From Salvia splendens (lineage: Eukaryota > Streptophyta > Magnoliopsida > Lamiales > Lamiaceae), in NCBI RefSeq assembly GCF_004379255.2, contig NC_056040.1:30594852-30658851 (forward strand): a stretch of DNA of 64,000 bases, given 5' to 3'. The notes beneath the pieces were generated by a model that worked only from the letters and a program-made list of their open reading frames with translations, had not been told where the DNA came from and searched no databases. The translations under genes and the position numbers were made by a program. Shown in pieces: positions 47,101 to 58,582 of this stretch (the first letter of the stretch is position 1; each line of letters opens with the position of its first letter).

Positions 47101-49639
47101 GATGATGATGCCCACCCTCTTCGAGCAGGTAACATCAGGAGGGAAGTAGGAGACGAGAACTATGCTCATAGGAAAGATCACTATGATAGAGACGAAGCTG
47201 GAAGGCAGAACATGGTGGGTAAAGGGAGAGAAGATTCTTTTTCACGCAGAGGTGGGGATGCTAACTCATCACTTCATCGGCATGCAAAAGCTGACAGTGC
47301 TGACTGGGGGAAGGGTAGTGATATATCTGAAGGAACCTGGAATCGGAGAGATGAGGATCATCGTGGCAGAAGAACAAGACTTGAAGACCAGAGAAAGAGG
47401 GACCATGGTCGTGAAATCAGCTCCAGAGATCGAGATAAGCTTAGAGAAAAAGATAAGACTGAGCAAGACGAACATCACTTACCAAGAAATCGGCTGGATA
47501 ATGGCAGTTGGAGGGGGACTAATCATGAATTGGATTCCATTGGATCTAGAGAAAGAGACAGGGATGGTCATCTTAAAGGTCGGAGTGAAAGAGTAGATGA
47601 CTATGACCTTCATAGCACCAGAAGAAAAGAAGAGTCACATGTCAGACAGACGAATGCTGAAAAAGATGATATTTCTCAAAATCACAGAAGAAGTAGTATG
47701 CGGAGGAAAAGAGAGAGAGATGATGTCTCTGATCTGCTCAAAAGAGATGAGCAAGGTAGATCAAAGGATGATGAGGCGCATTTTGCTCGTCAAAAAGAAG
47801 GGGTATCGTCTCAAAGGGAGAGAAGTGAAAGGCCAAAAGAGCGTGATGAATGGCATAGAACTAAGCAGGATGACCTTTTGTCCAAGAGAGAAAAAGAAGA
47901 AACACGGCCACTGAAAAGGAGTGGGAGGGCTGCTGAAGATAAAACATGGCCAAGTCATTCAAGAGGGAATGATGACCATAAAGTATCCAGCAGAGATTAC
48001 CATCCTAAGGATGTAGGTCGGCATAGTGATCAACTCAAGCAGAGGGATCGAATTGAAAATGAGAGTTTTTCACTGCGTAGGAGTCACGACGATGTTTATG
48101 CTCGTGGAAATCAACTCAGCGTTGATGAGAAAAGAACAAGGTACGACAAGACTAGCAATCGGGATGATCGTGCTGCCTATGGTTCTGATACTTCTAGGGC
48201 ACATGAATACAAAAGGAAAGAAGCTACTCGAAAGAGTAGAGAATTAGTCAGTGGAGATCAAAGCTCCTTGATACCTTCCAAGAGGAATCAGGATGAAGAT
48301 GGCGGCAGGATAAATGAGAAGGTATGTGTTTCATTGAGCCAACCACTTCAAAATTTATTGAAATATCATATGATCATAAGTCAATTTATACCAAGATTTT
48401 ATGTTGACTGTTTTCATCTGATCACCATGACTGGTGGAAAAGGAAAGTTAAAATGTTTCGTAATTAGTGACTTGGTTTACTATTGCTGGTGTCCGTTTGC
48501 AAAACTCTGTAATTTTGTTTGTATTTCATATATAACTTTCTAGTACTATTTAGAGAAACTGATTGTTTGACAACTTCTGTGTCAATTACTAAGAACCTCT
48601 GTAAATTGTGTAAAGATCACCCTTTCTCAGGGACTAGATCAACTTTCTTGAATAAAGGCTAGAGTGTCCATCCACCCTAGCCGAGGCCACAAAAAGAAGT
48701 TCTGAATGGGCTACTATCAAGCTGATATATTTTCTGGAAGAACTCTTTTTGGAATCTCAGTTAGAGAACAGTTTACCATCCTCCTAGATATTAGATATCG
48801 CATAGTATGCTTATGACACCATCCTTTCTTCTGCTCTTGCTTTCTTCTGATATCCCATCTAATAAGGATTTATGAACCTAGACTCGTTGCTGGTCTTTAC
48901 TTGGCATCGTCCTTTACCATTGTTAAGCAGGAAACTCATAATCGGTGCTTGATTCATGCTAACTGATGAAATCAGCTAGCAATGGCCTGGTTTTGATTGT
49001 TAAAATTGTTATGGCCGGCAGTGGCAAGGCTTATTACCAATATTGGAATCGATATATATGCACCAACATGTCTGACATTGCACTACTGTTTATGCAATTG
49101 GTTCATGCGTGCAGGCAGCAAACTTGAGAGGCAGAGCTGAGCAGCAAAGTGGCCATGGTCCTGCAAACCACCAATCATCTCGAAAGCAGAAAGAAGAGGC
49201 TTCAACCGACGAAGAACAACCTGACTCAAAGAGGGGTCGATCCAAATTGGAACGGTGGACTAGCCATAAGGAGAGGGATTTTGGCATAACCCCTACTGCA
49301 TCTTCTTTGAAGAAAAGAGATCGAGACACACACAACAGTAGTGTGGCTCCTGAAGACCCTCCCGGAAAGATAGAAGACAAACCACTGCTGCCTGCTGTGG
49401 AGAACAAAGAAGGTGGTCCAGAAATGGATAAAGCAGGGACCGTCGAGGACAAACACTTGGATACCGTCGCCAAGTTGAAGAAACGAAGTGAGCGTTTCAA
49501 GCTTCCCATGCCTATTGATAAAGACGCGGTTGCAGCGAAGGAGATGGAGAGTGGGCCTCGGAGCCAAGCTGAGATACGGGCCGATTCAGAGATCAAATCG
49601 GAGCGGCCAGCACGAAAGAGAAGGTGGACCAGCAATTAG
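41121..49639 (+). CDS. FIP1[V] (FIPS5)-like: FIP1[V]-like subunit of the mRNA 3'-end processing complex
   Basis: Nine exons, all GT-AG and in phase: 41121-42050, 44045-44277, 44905-45031, 45101-45169, 45328-45471, 45902-46003, 46116-46414, 46851-48321 and 49115-49639, giving about 1299 residues. The N-terminus is acidic ([15 protein letters not shown]) and contains [17 protein letters not shown] Gly/Pro-rich segment follows, then the Fip1 motif at about residues 389-431 ([20 protein letters not shown], then [19 protein letters not shown]). Exon 8 encodes about 490 residues rich in Arg/Asp/Glu/Lys, like RE/RD domains. Near the C-terminus is [12 protein letters not shown] (about 1247-1258), and the end is ARKRRWTSN. 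Fip1 bridges poly(A) polymerase and the cleavage and polyadenylation factor in the nucleus. The length is similar to Arabidopsis FIP1[V] (At5g58040). Confidence 0.93.
43452..43682. mobile_element. Stowaway-like MITE in FIP1 intron 1
   Basis: CTCCCTTCGTCCCATGCTAC on the left is exactly inverted at the right end, followed by TA. 231 bp, AT-rich interior, no coding capacity. Confidence 0.88.
44342..44565. mobile_element. Stowaway-like MITE in FIP1 intron 2
   Basis: It starts CTCCCCCTGTCCCCAAAA and ends TTAGGGCGTAGGGGGAG, flanked by TA on both sides. 224 bp; TIRs imperfect. Confidence 0.8.
45493..45694. mobile_element. Stowaway-like MITE in FIP1 intron 5
   Basis: It starts CTCCCTCCGTCTCACTCTAA and ends TTAGAGTGGGACGGAGGGAG, flanked by TA. 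202 bp of a 430-bp intron. Confidence 0.9.
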
Positions 49640-50251
49640 TAGTGAAGGATACTTTGGTTTTGTGGTTGAAGAACCCTATATAATTATGTTGTCGGATATT
49701 CGAGGCATCTTGCATTCTATATTTAAACTGCGGCGGCCATAAACTGTTGTAGTTTTTGTAGCACTTGAGATTACTTTGTATATATGTAGCATCAGACGGG
49801 CTGTAACAGTTTTCAACATTATTTTTCTTTTTAACGCACCACCATATATACAATGTATTACCATTATTATTTCATAATGAGGATTTTGGTTAGTCGGCAC
49901 AAGGGTTTTTCCACCTGTATTTGAAAGCAAGCTCTAGGCAGCCAGAACCAGTCTTCTCAAAATGATTAATATGATACGGTGCTACTCTAAGCATGCGTTA
50001 CTAAACCATAAATTCATATCTCTTGACTGATCATCACTTGTTTAGTAGTCAGTCATTTTAAGTTTTTTATCTACTCAAAGATGGTGAAGAGTATCAAATT
50101 GCACTCTATATCTGTATAAACGCATTCAAATCTTAGTTTGGAGATTGTGGAGCTAATTTATTTTTATTCATCAACATATCAACTAAATATTGTATGTACT
50201 TTTTTTTGGCAATGTACATGTTTGAAAATATGGAGCTAATTTATTTTTATT
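49640..50251. other. 3' flank of the FIP1-like gene
   Basis: It presumably holds the 3' untranslated region. No further gene is recognised. Confidence 0.45.
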
Positions 50252-50366
50252 CTCCATCCCATAAAAATATGGATATTTTTCCTTTTCCGTCCACTCATAA
50301 AAATAGCTCATTTCCATTTATGGAAAGTTCTCCCTAACTCTTTACCCATACACATCAATTTATATA

Positions 50367-50601
50367 CCCCTCCGTCCCAGTTCAAGTGATTGATTTCTTT
50401 TTCGCCGTTGTTTTGAGAAGACGATAATATATAGTTAAAAGTGGAGAGAAAATAAAGTAAAAGAGAGAATAATATAGAAGAGAGTCGTATCTACATTATT
50501 CTCTTACTTACTTTACTTTCTTTCCACTTTAACTATTTATTATCATTTTCCCCAAACAAGTGCCGAAAAGCAGTCAATCCCTTGAGATGGGATAGAGGGA
50601 G
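50367..50601. mobile_element. Inner MITE B
   Basis: The left end CCCCTCCGTCCCAGTTCAAG and the reversed right end CTCCCTCTATCCCATCTCAA are inverted, with TA at both borders. 235 bp. Confidence 0.8.
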
Positions 50602-50723
50602 TATAACTTATACCATTAGACTCCACCTTTAAATACTAATAACAGTGTGAGTCTCACTATCCACTAACACTATTTTAACTATCATTTCACTGTTCTTTCT
50701 TACTTTTTCAAAATTATGAATTA

Positions 50724-50975
50724 CTCCCCCTGTCTGCGAAATGTTGTCAATATTTGACTCGGCACGAGTTTTAAGAAATGTGAAGAAAAGTGAGTGGAAA
50801 AAATTAGTGGAATGTGGATCCCACATTTATATATTAGTTTAATAATAGAATGTGAGTGTAATGAGTTAGTGGAAAGTGGGGCCCATTTACCAAAAATGGA
50901 AAAAATCAAAGTGGACAACATTTCACGGACGGACCGAAATGACAAAACTGGACAACATTTCACGGGCGGAGAGAG
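50724..50975. mobile_element. Inner MITE C
   Basis: The left end CTCCCCCTGTCTGCGAAATG and the reversed right end CTCTCTCCGCCCGTGAAATG are inverted, with TA at both borders. The right TIR is partly duplicated (GGACAACATTTCACGG at about 50913 and 50949). The same family occurs at 63536-63755. Confidence 0.8.
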
Positions 50976-51023
50976 TAATTCTTATGCCGTCCCGAATGCC
51001 CTATTTTTATGGGACGGAGGGAG

Positions 51024-51645
51024 TATATAAAAAGTAACTATATGCAACGTGATTTATTATCATTTTTCCAAAAACGAGTGCGAGAAAGAAATGTGCCAAC
51101 ATTAATGGAACATATGTGAATCGGGAATGTGGTTACAGTTCATGACTGGCACTGGACCGGCCAACTCAAAGTATGGCGCCCGATCACCTATGTGTATACA
51201 CTAGTCCGAGTAGGGACTCGAGCAACACGGGATCTCTAAGTAGCATTGAAGTTGTTCGGCAGTGGCGTTTGATGCTGCTACTAAAGATGTGGCACAATGG
51301 GAGCTCACGGGACATGGAAACTTCTCTCCATCCAATCGCATCCCAGTTGACATGATGCTACAATGGAGGAATATTTCTTAGGGCTCGAAGTGTCGATGCT
51401 GCAACAACCTATTTACAAGTTGGTGCAACTTTGGGAGATGGTTCCCGGGAGGCCCACAGTCCAACGATCAAATCGGTACATGACATAGGTTTTGGTTGAC
51501 TGGTTTTCCACATACACCCAATACAGATATCAGCTTCCTCTTCCCCTGCTTGATCATGTGGGTACATGTGGTGCAGTTACGCAACCTTGTCTTGTCAGGT
51601 ACCATAACGTCGGATCACTGAAGAGGACTATTAGCTGTGCAATAG
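51024..51645. other. Low-repeat stretch of unknown content
   Basis: Higher GC than its surroundings and some short plus-strand frames (for example 51173-51355). I recognise no domain, splice pattern or RNA gene. It could be the remnant of a gene. Confidence 0.3.
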
Positions 51646-51771
51646 GGGAGGGGATCCCCTGCTGTGCACAGCAGGGTGCTGCCCCTCACTATTCACTTTT
51701 TTATTAATTATGAACAGTGCAGCTACAGTGAGGGGCAGCACCCTGCTGTGCACAGCAGGGGATCCCCCTCC
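51646..51771. mobile_element. Palindromic Mutator-like MITE, 126 bp
   Basis: Near-perfect inverted arms of about 50 bp contain GGGGATCCCCTGCTGTGCAC and then AGCAGGGTGCTGCCCCTCAC. They are separated by about 35 bp and flanked by an exact 9-bp TSD, GTGCAATAG (51637-51645 and 51772-51780). The terminal GGATCCCCTGCTGTG matches the MITE at 31216-31633. Confidence 0.88.
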
Positions 51772-51780
51772 GTGCAATAG

Positions 51781-52510
51781 CTCAGGAAGAAATCAAGTGA
51801 AGAGTAGGTTGGAGTTACAGGGACTGTTGGATTGGATTTAAGTTGTAAGATATAATCTCGGTGGTGCGATCAAAATAGCCATTGGTTCTTGAGTGTTTAA
51901 ATAGCAAAGTGTGTGTTAGCTTTCAATTGGATCTTCCCCGATGATAGAGTTCTCATTTTCGATTTAAGTTCCTATTACATTCTTGGTTCATTTCGCGATC
52001 CTAACTTTACACCCACTACTTAGTTTCATAGCAACAAATCCATCAAACGGTCATGGAAGTGGAATATTTTTTCCAATTTTTTGGAAAAAAACAAATGTAC
52101 ATGGATACAAAAACCCCGCTATGGTGTGCCGACGTGGTGTTGAGTTCAGACTTCAAACTCAGCTTTGAAATCACTGCTGTCATATTTTCGTAGATAAAAT
52201 TATTTATATCTTGAAAACGGAAAATAAGTGGTCTAAATTTAAACAAATGAATCCTTTGCTCTGTTTTCTCTTTTAAAGAGCAAAATAAGAGAAAACAATA
52301 GAGGAATGATGATACAAAAACAAAACAAAAAATTAAACGAGAAAAATTTGCAAATGTTGAGACTCAGATTCGCCTTTTATCAGACAAGGGCAAAACCCGG
52401 CATGGCTGCGAAAACCAGTCGCCTAATGAGAATCAATCTCACAGACACACCGATCCCGCCTCGCCAAGAAACGAGCTCGCTTGGAATCTGATTTTTATAT
52501 TAAAGAATCA
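51781..52510. other. No gene recognised
   Basis: AT-rich DNA with short frames only. Confidence 0.4.
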
Positions 52511-52615
52511 TCACAGCCTCTTTTTGAGTTCCAGCAACATCATCATCATCATCATAATCATCAGGAAAGGGTTGTTTGACCTAGAATTAAAAAATATAGA
52601 TGGATTCGACTTCAT
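52511..52615 (-). CDS. Short ORF with a poly-Met run, possibly part of an unrecognised transcript
   Basis: 34 codons on the minus strand, ending in a Leu/Met-rich segment that includes MIMMMMMM from a (CAT)n microsatellite. A TATAAATA lies at 52738-52745 on the same strand, about 125 bp upstream, followed by a leader with AAACCCTAAAA. The promoter arrangement looks real. The peptide itself may be a chance frame or an upstream ORF. Function unknown. Confidence 0.2.
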   Translation of the reverse strand: MKSNPSIFFNSRSNNPFLMIMMMMMMLLELKKRL

Positions 52616-52737
52616 CGGCTGATAATCCGCACAGAAAGGGGCAACCACCCTTAAGAATCCCAACCTCTCTGCGCGAATTCGGCAGCCTCGGACTTAAACT
52701 AATGAGATTTTAGGGTTTCTACTCACCTCTCCCGCTT

Positions 52738-52745
52738 ATTTATAC
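52738..52745 (-). promoter_or_regulatory. TATA box of a possible minus-strand transcript
   Basis: TATAAATA on the minus strand, followed at about 30 bp by GTGAGTAGAAACCCTAAAA, a composition common in plant 5' leaders. No gene body was identified to the left. Confidence 0.35.
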
Positions 52746-52821
52746 TCCAAATTTTCCTCTTTTTCTCCAGTTAAAGCGTGCTTTTTTATTTTTTTTTCTC
52801 CTTTTATATTGAAAAATAGTA

Positions 52822-53020
52822 CTCTCTCCGTCGCATAATATATATCACATTTTTCTTTTTAGTTTGTCTAACAAAAGATGTCACATTTCATTTTTTGGAA
52901 AAAGTTCTCATTCATTAATATAAATATATTATTTTCTCTTTCCATTTAACACACAAAACAACACCTCCTAAAATTCCGTGTTATTCTTCAAGTGTGCCAT
53001 CTACTATGGGACGGGGGGAG
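52822..53020. mobile_element. Stowaway-like MITE, 199 bp
   Basis: The left end CTCTCTCCGTCGCATAATA and the right end CTATGGGACGGGGGGAG are inverted, with TA on both sides. Confidence 0.75.
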
Positions 53021-53510
53021 TACTAAATAGTCCATAAATCTATACTACTACTTAAAAGTGGCGGTTGGTTGAAATTATTTTAATACCCTTTTTGGAGGGA
53101 ATTCTGAAGCTGACACTGTATTTTTTAAATTTTTTTTATTATTGTTGCAATTTCTTTGTCACTAATATATTAAAGTAATTTAGAAAACAAGTTTTCTCCA
53201 AATCTGATACTGTGAAAATGAGACAATCAAGAAGAAATCCATTTTCCCAATGCTCGAGTGGAGTGCATTTTCTATAATATTTCATTAGTCCATGTGTGCA
53301 AGGAAATATAATCACAGTTTTAGTATTATAATTTTGTAACTAAGATAATGATGATGAATCTATTTAATTATTTATATTGATATCTTTATTTCATATATCT
53401 TATCTCATGCACTTGAAATCCTTATTGAACTAATATCACCATTTTAGGAAAAATTTAAAAGCAAAGGGAGAGGGAAGAGCATAGATCACAAATTAAAAAA
53501 TGAAAAATAG

Positions 53511-53660
53511 GACAGAGAGAGAGAAATCGAGATAGACACATTTATGGGGTGAGAGATGGAGAGACGGGGAGAAAGAGAGGGAGAGTGAGAGTGAGAGAGA
53601 GTGAACGAGATGGTGATAGAGATACAGACACAGATTGGGAAAGAGAGAGAGAGGAGACAG
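53511..53660. repeat. GA-rich microsatellite region
   Basis: Mostly GAGA with interruptions. Confidence 0.85.
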
Positions 53661-53756
53661 CCGAATAAATACATAAATCTTTCTTGCTAAGCAATTTTCT
53701 AAAGTAATAAATCTGTTTCCAATGCAATTTATTCCTAAAAGGTAAATAATATGTTA

Positions 53757-55772
53757 GAGCATCCACATCCGTGCTCGTTGGCAAGAGCACGGATGTGGGC
53801 CCGGACCCACTTTTACTCCCTGCTCTTAGGCAAGAGCACAACACCCACATCCGTGCTTAACTCAAGGGTCCCACTATTCTATTATTCAATTTAAATAAAA
53901 ACATTTCCACAATATTAAAATTCATTAAAAATAACCGAAATAATATTACAAATTACAAAAAAATTAAAAATTACATAATTAGAATCCTAAAAAATAAAAT
54001 TACATAATTAAAATCCTAAAATTTAAAAAGTACATAATTAAAATCCTAAAAATTAAAAATTACATAATTAAATTCATAATTAAAAAAAACCCACTACTCG
54101 TGGCCGAATTTCGCCCAAATGTGTTTGATTAGGTCTTCTTGTAGCTCAACGTGGGTTCGGGTATCGCGCATTGTGTGTCTTGTTTCGATCCTCTCACCCA
54201 CCGTCGTATGCACACCTCGGCGTGGGGGAGACCTCACGGTTGAGCTTTCGGCTTCATCCTCGTCGTAAAAGCTAGCCGCCCTCGGTCATTTGTCGGCTAT
54301 AATCATGTTGTGCAAGATAATTCACGTGTACATGATGTCGGTGATATTTTTCACGTACCACAGCCGAGACGGGGCCTTCACAATGTTGAATCGGGCTTGA
54401 AGGACCCCAAAAGCTCTTTCGACGTCTTTCCGAGCGGACTCTTGACGCTGCTCAAAAAGAACCCATCTCGGGTCTTGCGGGTTGCTGAGCGTCTTCACGA
54501 AAGTCGACCACCTTGGGTAGATACCATCGGCGAGATAGTAACCCATGTGGTATGCATTTCCGTTGACGGTGAAGTCGACCGCCGGTGATACACCATTCAA
54601 CACATCATTGAAGAGTAGTGAAGAATAGAGCACGTTCAAGTCGTTGTTGGATCCGGCAACACCAAAATATACATGCCAAATCCATAGGCGGTAGTCGGCG
54701 ACCGCTTCAAGGATAAGTGTTAGGCCGCCGCCTTTGTGGCCGCTTAAGTGTTGCCCCCTCCAAGCAGTCGGGTAATTTTTCCACCTCCAATGCATGCAGT
54801 CAATGCTGCCAAGCATACCGGGAAAACTATGGACTGTTTCGTGAAGACGAAGCAACCGTTGGCAATCATCGGTGGTGGGTGCCCGAAGGAAGTCATCCCC
54901 GAAAGCTGAACGAACGCCCTCGCAAAAATTTTTAGGGCAAAGGATTCCAGTGGACTCACCGACATGCAAATACTCGTCGAAGAGGTCAGCCATTTGCCCA
55001 GTAGCAAGTTGTCGAATGGCACGCGTACACTTCTGCAACGCCGAGAGACTTTGCCGACCGGCTGCGTCTGTACTTGTTTGAAAGTATTCAACACGGGCGG
55101 ACAATGTGTTGACAATACGTATAAACAAGCGTTTTGACATGCAAAAAAGGCGCCGAAAGTAATCTTCGGGAAACCGCGACTGGTCGGAAAAATAGTCGGC
55201 AACGAGCCTTTCGTTGGCTCCCTCCTGGTCACGATGGATGTAGCGGCGAGTTGATCTAGTTGGTTGAGAAGGAAGGGCGGGGGTATTCGCTGCGACATAG
55301 GCTTCATAGGCGGTACGATGTTGTTCATAGTATTCTTGTTCTTCGCGCTCCGCTTCCGCAATGAGATGGGTGAAATCCATTTGAGGGTTTGAGTGAGAGA
55401 TGAAGGTATAGATAAGTTGTATGAAACAATATGAATGAGAGATGATTAGATGTGAAAAATGGATGATGAATGTGTGTATTTATAGATGATTTTGGGGATA
55501 AAAAAATAAAAAAATACAGAAAAACGGTAAAAAAGGCCATTTTTTTGGGATTGTGAATTTTCTTTTTAATTTTTTGGTATTATTTTCGATTAAAAAAAAA
55601 AATTTCCAACGGAAATGCCGTTGGCCAATAAGAACGTGCCACGTCGGCTGCTCGCTGGCACCGACGTGCTCGAGCAGCGCCGCGGCAGCTGCAAGAGCGC
55701 AGCGGCGGACAGCGGTGACGTGCCGCTGGTACGGACGGACGGACAACATTGTGCTCTTCTCTGTGGATGCTC
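53757..55772 (-). mobile_element. PIF/Harbinger element 1, 2016 bp
   Basis: The left end GAGCATCCACATCCGTGCTC and the reversed right end GAGCATCCACAGAGAAGAGC are inverted, with TSD TTA (53754-53756 and 55773-55775). It carries one transposase gene on the minus strand with a TATAAATACAC box at about 55476-55486. The second (Myb-like) gene of autonomous PIF/Harbinger elements is absent. Confidence 0.9.
54094..55380 (-). pseudogene. PIF/Harbinger transposase with two premature stops
   Basis: The frame starts MDFTHLIAEAEREEQEYYEQ. It has a basic N-terminal region with DYFRRLFCMSKRLFIRIV, then the DDE nuclease: GSIDCMHW (Asp about 194), SNNDLNVL (Asp about 247) and RKDVERAFG (Glu about 321). TGA at 54322-54324 interrupts the conserved CIILHNM segment, and a second TGA follows near 54294. 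The tail is recognisable to a stop at 54094-54096. The catalytic residues lie upstream of the first stop. Confidence 0.88.
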
Positions 55773-55775
55773 TTA

Positions 55776-55858
55776 GTATTCATGTATATATATTTTTAAG
55801 AAATTGGGGTATGTAAATATAGGGAAAAACAGTTCAATAAATAATTGAATTTATACAT
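55776..55858. other. 83-bp spacer between two Harbinger elements
   Basis: AT-rich. It separates two independent TSDs (TTA and TAA). Confidence 0.7.
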
Positions 55859-55861
55859 TAA

Positions 55862-57811
55862 GAGCATCCACAACCGTGCTCTTGCCAGCGGCACGGTTGT
55901 GGGCCCGGCCCCACTTTTTCTGCATGCTCTCTGGCAAGAGCACAACACCCACAGTTGTGCTCTTCCGCAGGGACGAGCACAATTAATTTAAAATTCAATT
56001 AAACAATAACATTTCCATAATAATAAAATTCATTAAAAAAACCTAAATAAAATTACAAATGACAAATAAAATAAAAACGACATAATTAAAATCCTAAAAA
56101 TTAAAAATTACACAATTAAAATACTAAAAATTAAAAAAACACTACTCGTTGCCGAATTTCGCCCACATGTGGTTGATTAGGTCTTCTTGTAACTGAATGT
56201 GGGTTCGGGTATCACGCATTGTGTGCCTTGTCTCGATCCTCTGGCCAACCGTCGTATGCTCACCTCGGCGTGGGGGAGACCTCGCTGTTGAGCTTCCGGC
56301 TTCATCATCGTCGTAGAAGCTAGCCGCCCTCGTCGGCTATAATCATGTTGTGTAAGATAATACACGTGAACATGATGTCGGCGATATTATTCACGTACCA
56401 CAGCCGAGCCGGGGCCTTCACTATGTTGAATCGGGCTTGAAGGACCCCGAAGGCTCTTTCGACGTCTTTCTGTGCGGACTCTTGACGCTGCGCAAAAAGA
56501 ACCCGTCTCGGGTCGTGCGGGTTGTGGAGCGTCTTCACGAACGTCGACCACCTTGGGTAGATACCATCGGCGAGATAGTAACCCATGTGGTATGTATTTC
56601 CGTTGATGGTGAAGTCGATCGCCGGTGCTACACCATTCATCACATCATTGAAGAGTGGTGAAGAATAGAGCACGTTCAAGTCGTTGTTGGCTCCGGCAAC
56701 GCCAAAATATGCATGCCAAATCCATAGGCGGTAGTCGGCGACCGCCTCAAGGATAAGTGTTGGGCCGCCGCCTTTGTGACCGCTTAAGTGTTGCCCCCTC
56801 CAAGCATTCGGGCAATTCTTCCACCTCCAATGCATGCAGTCAATGCTGCCAAGCATTCCGGGGAAGCCATGGATTGATTCGTGAAGACGAAGCAACCGTT
56901 GGCAATCATCGGTGCTGGGTTCCCGAAGGAATTCATCCCCGAAAGCTGAACGAACGCCCTCGCAAAAATTCTTTAAACAAAGGATTCCAGTGGACTCACC
57001 GATATGCAAATACTCGTCGAAGATGTCGGCCGTTTGCCCAGTAGCGAGTTGTCGGATGGCACACGTACACTTCTGCAATGGCGTGATACTTTGCCGGCCG
57101 GCTGCGTCTGGACCTGTTTGGAAGAATTCAACACGTGCGGACAATGTGTTGACAATTCGCATGAACAAGCGCTTTGACATGCGAAAACGGCGCCTAAAGT
57201 AATCTGCCGGAAACCGCGGCTGGTCGGCAAAGTAGTCGGCAACGAGCCTTTCGTGGGCTCCCTCCCGGTCACGATGGATGTAGCGGCGATTTGATCTAGT
57301 TCGTTGAGGAGGAGGAGGAGCGGGGGTATTCGCCCCGACATATGCTTCGTAAGCGGCACGATGTTGTTCGTAGTATTCTTGTTCTTCGCGCTCCGCTTCC
57401 GCCATAATATGGGTGAAATCCATTTGAGGTTTTGAGTGAGGGATGAATGTGTTGATATTATGAATGAGAGATGAATGAGAGATGATTTGATGTGATAAAT
57501 GGATGATGAATGTGTGTATTTATAGATGATTTTGGGGAAATAAAAAATAAAAAAATTCAAAAAAATTCAGAAAAAACGGGAAAAAACGGCCATATTTTTT
57601 GGATTTGGAAAATATATTTTTTTATCATTATTTACAATTAAATACCGATTTTTAAGTAAAAAAAAATTGAAGGCAATGGCTATGTCGTTGCCCAATCCCG
57701 TGCCGCCACGTCAGCTGCTCGCTGGCGCGGCGCGAGCGCAGCGGTGGCGGTTCTTCGCCTTGCCAGCGGCGCGGACGGCGGTGGCGACCGTCGCCACCGA
57801 TGCGGATGCTC
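55862..57811 (-). mobile_element. PIF/Harbinger element 2, 1950 bp
   Basis: The left end GAGCATCCACAACCGTGCTC and the reversed right end GAGCATCCGCATCGGTGGCG are inverted, with TSD TAA (55859-55861 and 57812-57814). The orientation and gene content match element 1. A minus-strand TATAAATACAC lies upstream of the transposase, and the right arm is GC-rich. Confidence 0.9.
56142..57423 (-). pseudogene. PIF/Harbinger transposase with a late frameshift
   Basis: The frame starts MDFTHIMAEAEREEQEYYEQ and keeps all three catalytic residues (GSIDCMHW, ANNDLNVL, KDVERAFG) and CIILHNMIIADE. A small indel near 56330 then shifts the frame to a stop at about 56320. The normal C-terminal tail is readable in another frame to 56142. 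Only the last 60 or so residues are lost, so the nuclease domain itself is undamaged. It is very similar to the transposase at 54094-55380. Confidence 0.88.
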
Positions 57812-57814
57812 TAA

Positions 57815-58582
57815 GGGTGCAACATACCATATCTGCAAATAAGTTTTGATTATGTTTCTAAGATATGGTTTGAAAGCAACATACCATATCTGCAACATAC
57901 CATACAATTTCAGAATAACTAAATAAAAGAAGCTTGTTTGATTTATGGTTTGAAAGCAATATGGATAGAAGATATGTATCTTATCACGTATAGGAAATAA
58001 TGGCACCATGTTGACAACTAACCCCCACTGTACATTTTTTTGTAGAGAGTAGTGAAATAATTATCATGGAAATTTATGTAATTACATGAAAAGTTTGTCT
58101 GCCTTGAATCTCCTTATAATCTTTGTTGATTTATGCTTTATGTATCAATTGTTTCTCTTCCTTAAATGAATTCATAACATGTGCATAAAAATGGGGTTAT
58201 TAGTTTTTCAACTATGTATAACTGAAATTCGTTAATTGTGTAGTGCACACTTTGTAATATGCAATGATTTAAATTGGTGTCCTTCTCCTATTATAGATGT
58301 TGTTTATCTGTAATGGTTAAAACTACAATCTTTATACTGACCTATTTATCTTATAATCACATACAAAAAGTGTATGGAGATAGTTAGAACTATTGTGGTG
58401 TAAAGTTTATTGGAAAACACATTAATCAGATTCAGAAAGGGAATCTGATAGTGATATTAGAACTAAACTGAATAATTGGTAATTTGATATAGAAAGGGTA
58501 TTAAGATATTGAAAGCCTTCGGATAGTTCTGTTCTTTTATGTCTAATTCACGCAAATTTGAAATATCAATATGAGTGTAGAT
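57815..58582. other. AT-rich stretch with short repeats
   Basis: AACATACCATATCTGCAA occurs twice (about 57820 and 57879) and ATGGTTTGAAAGCAA twice (about 57864 and 57944). No gene. Confidence 0.4.

Larger units (their letters stand above)
50252..51023. mobile_element. Outer MITE of a three-element nest
   Basis: The left end CTCCATCCCATAAAAATATG and the right end CTATTTTTATGGGACGGAGG (then GAG) are inverted. Removing the two inner MITEs leaves about 280 bp, a normal size. Stowaway-like. Confidence 0.75.

Noticed and set aside
46842..47958. Other-frame ORFs across FIP1 exon 8
   Set aside because: The Arg/Glu/Lys-rich exon is open in several frames, but splice phase and homology select the 46851-48321 frame.
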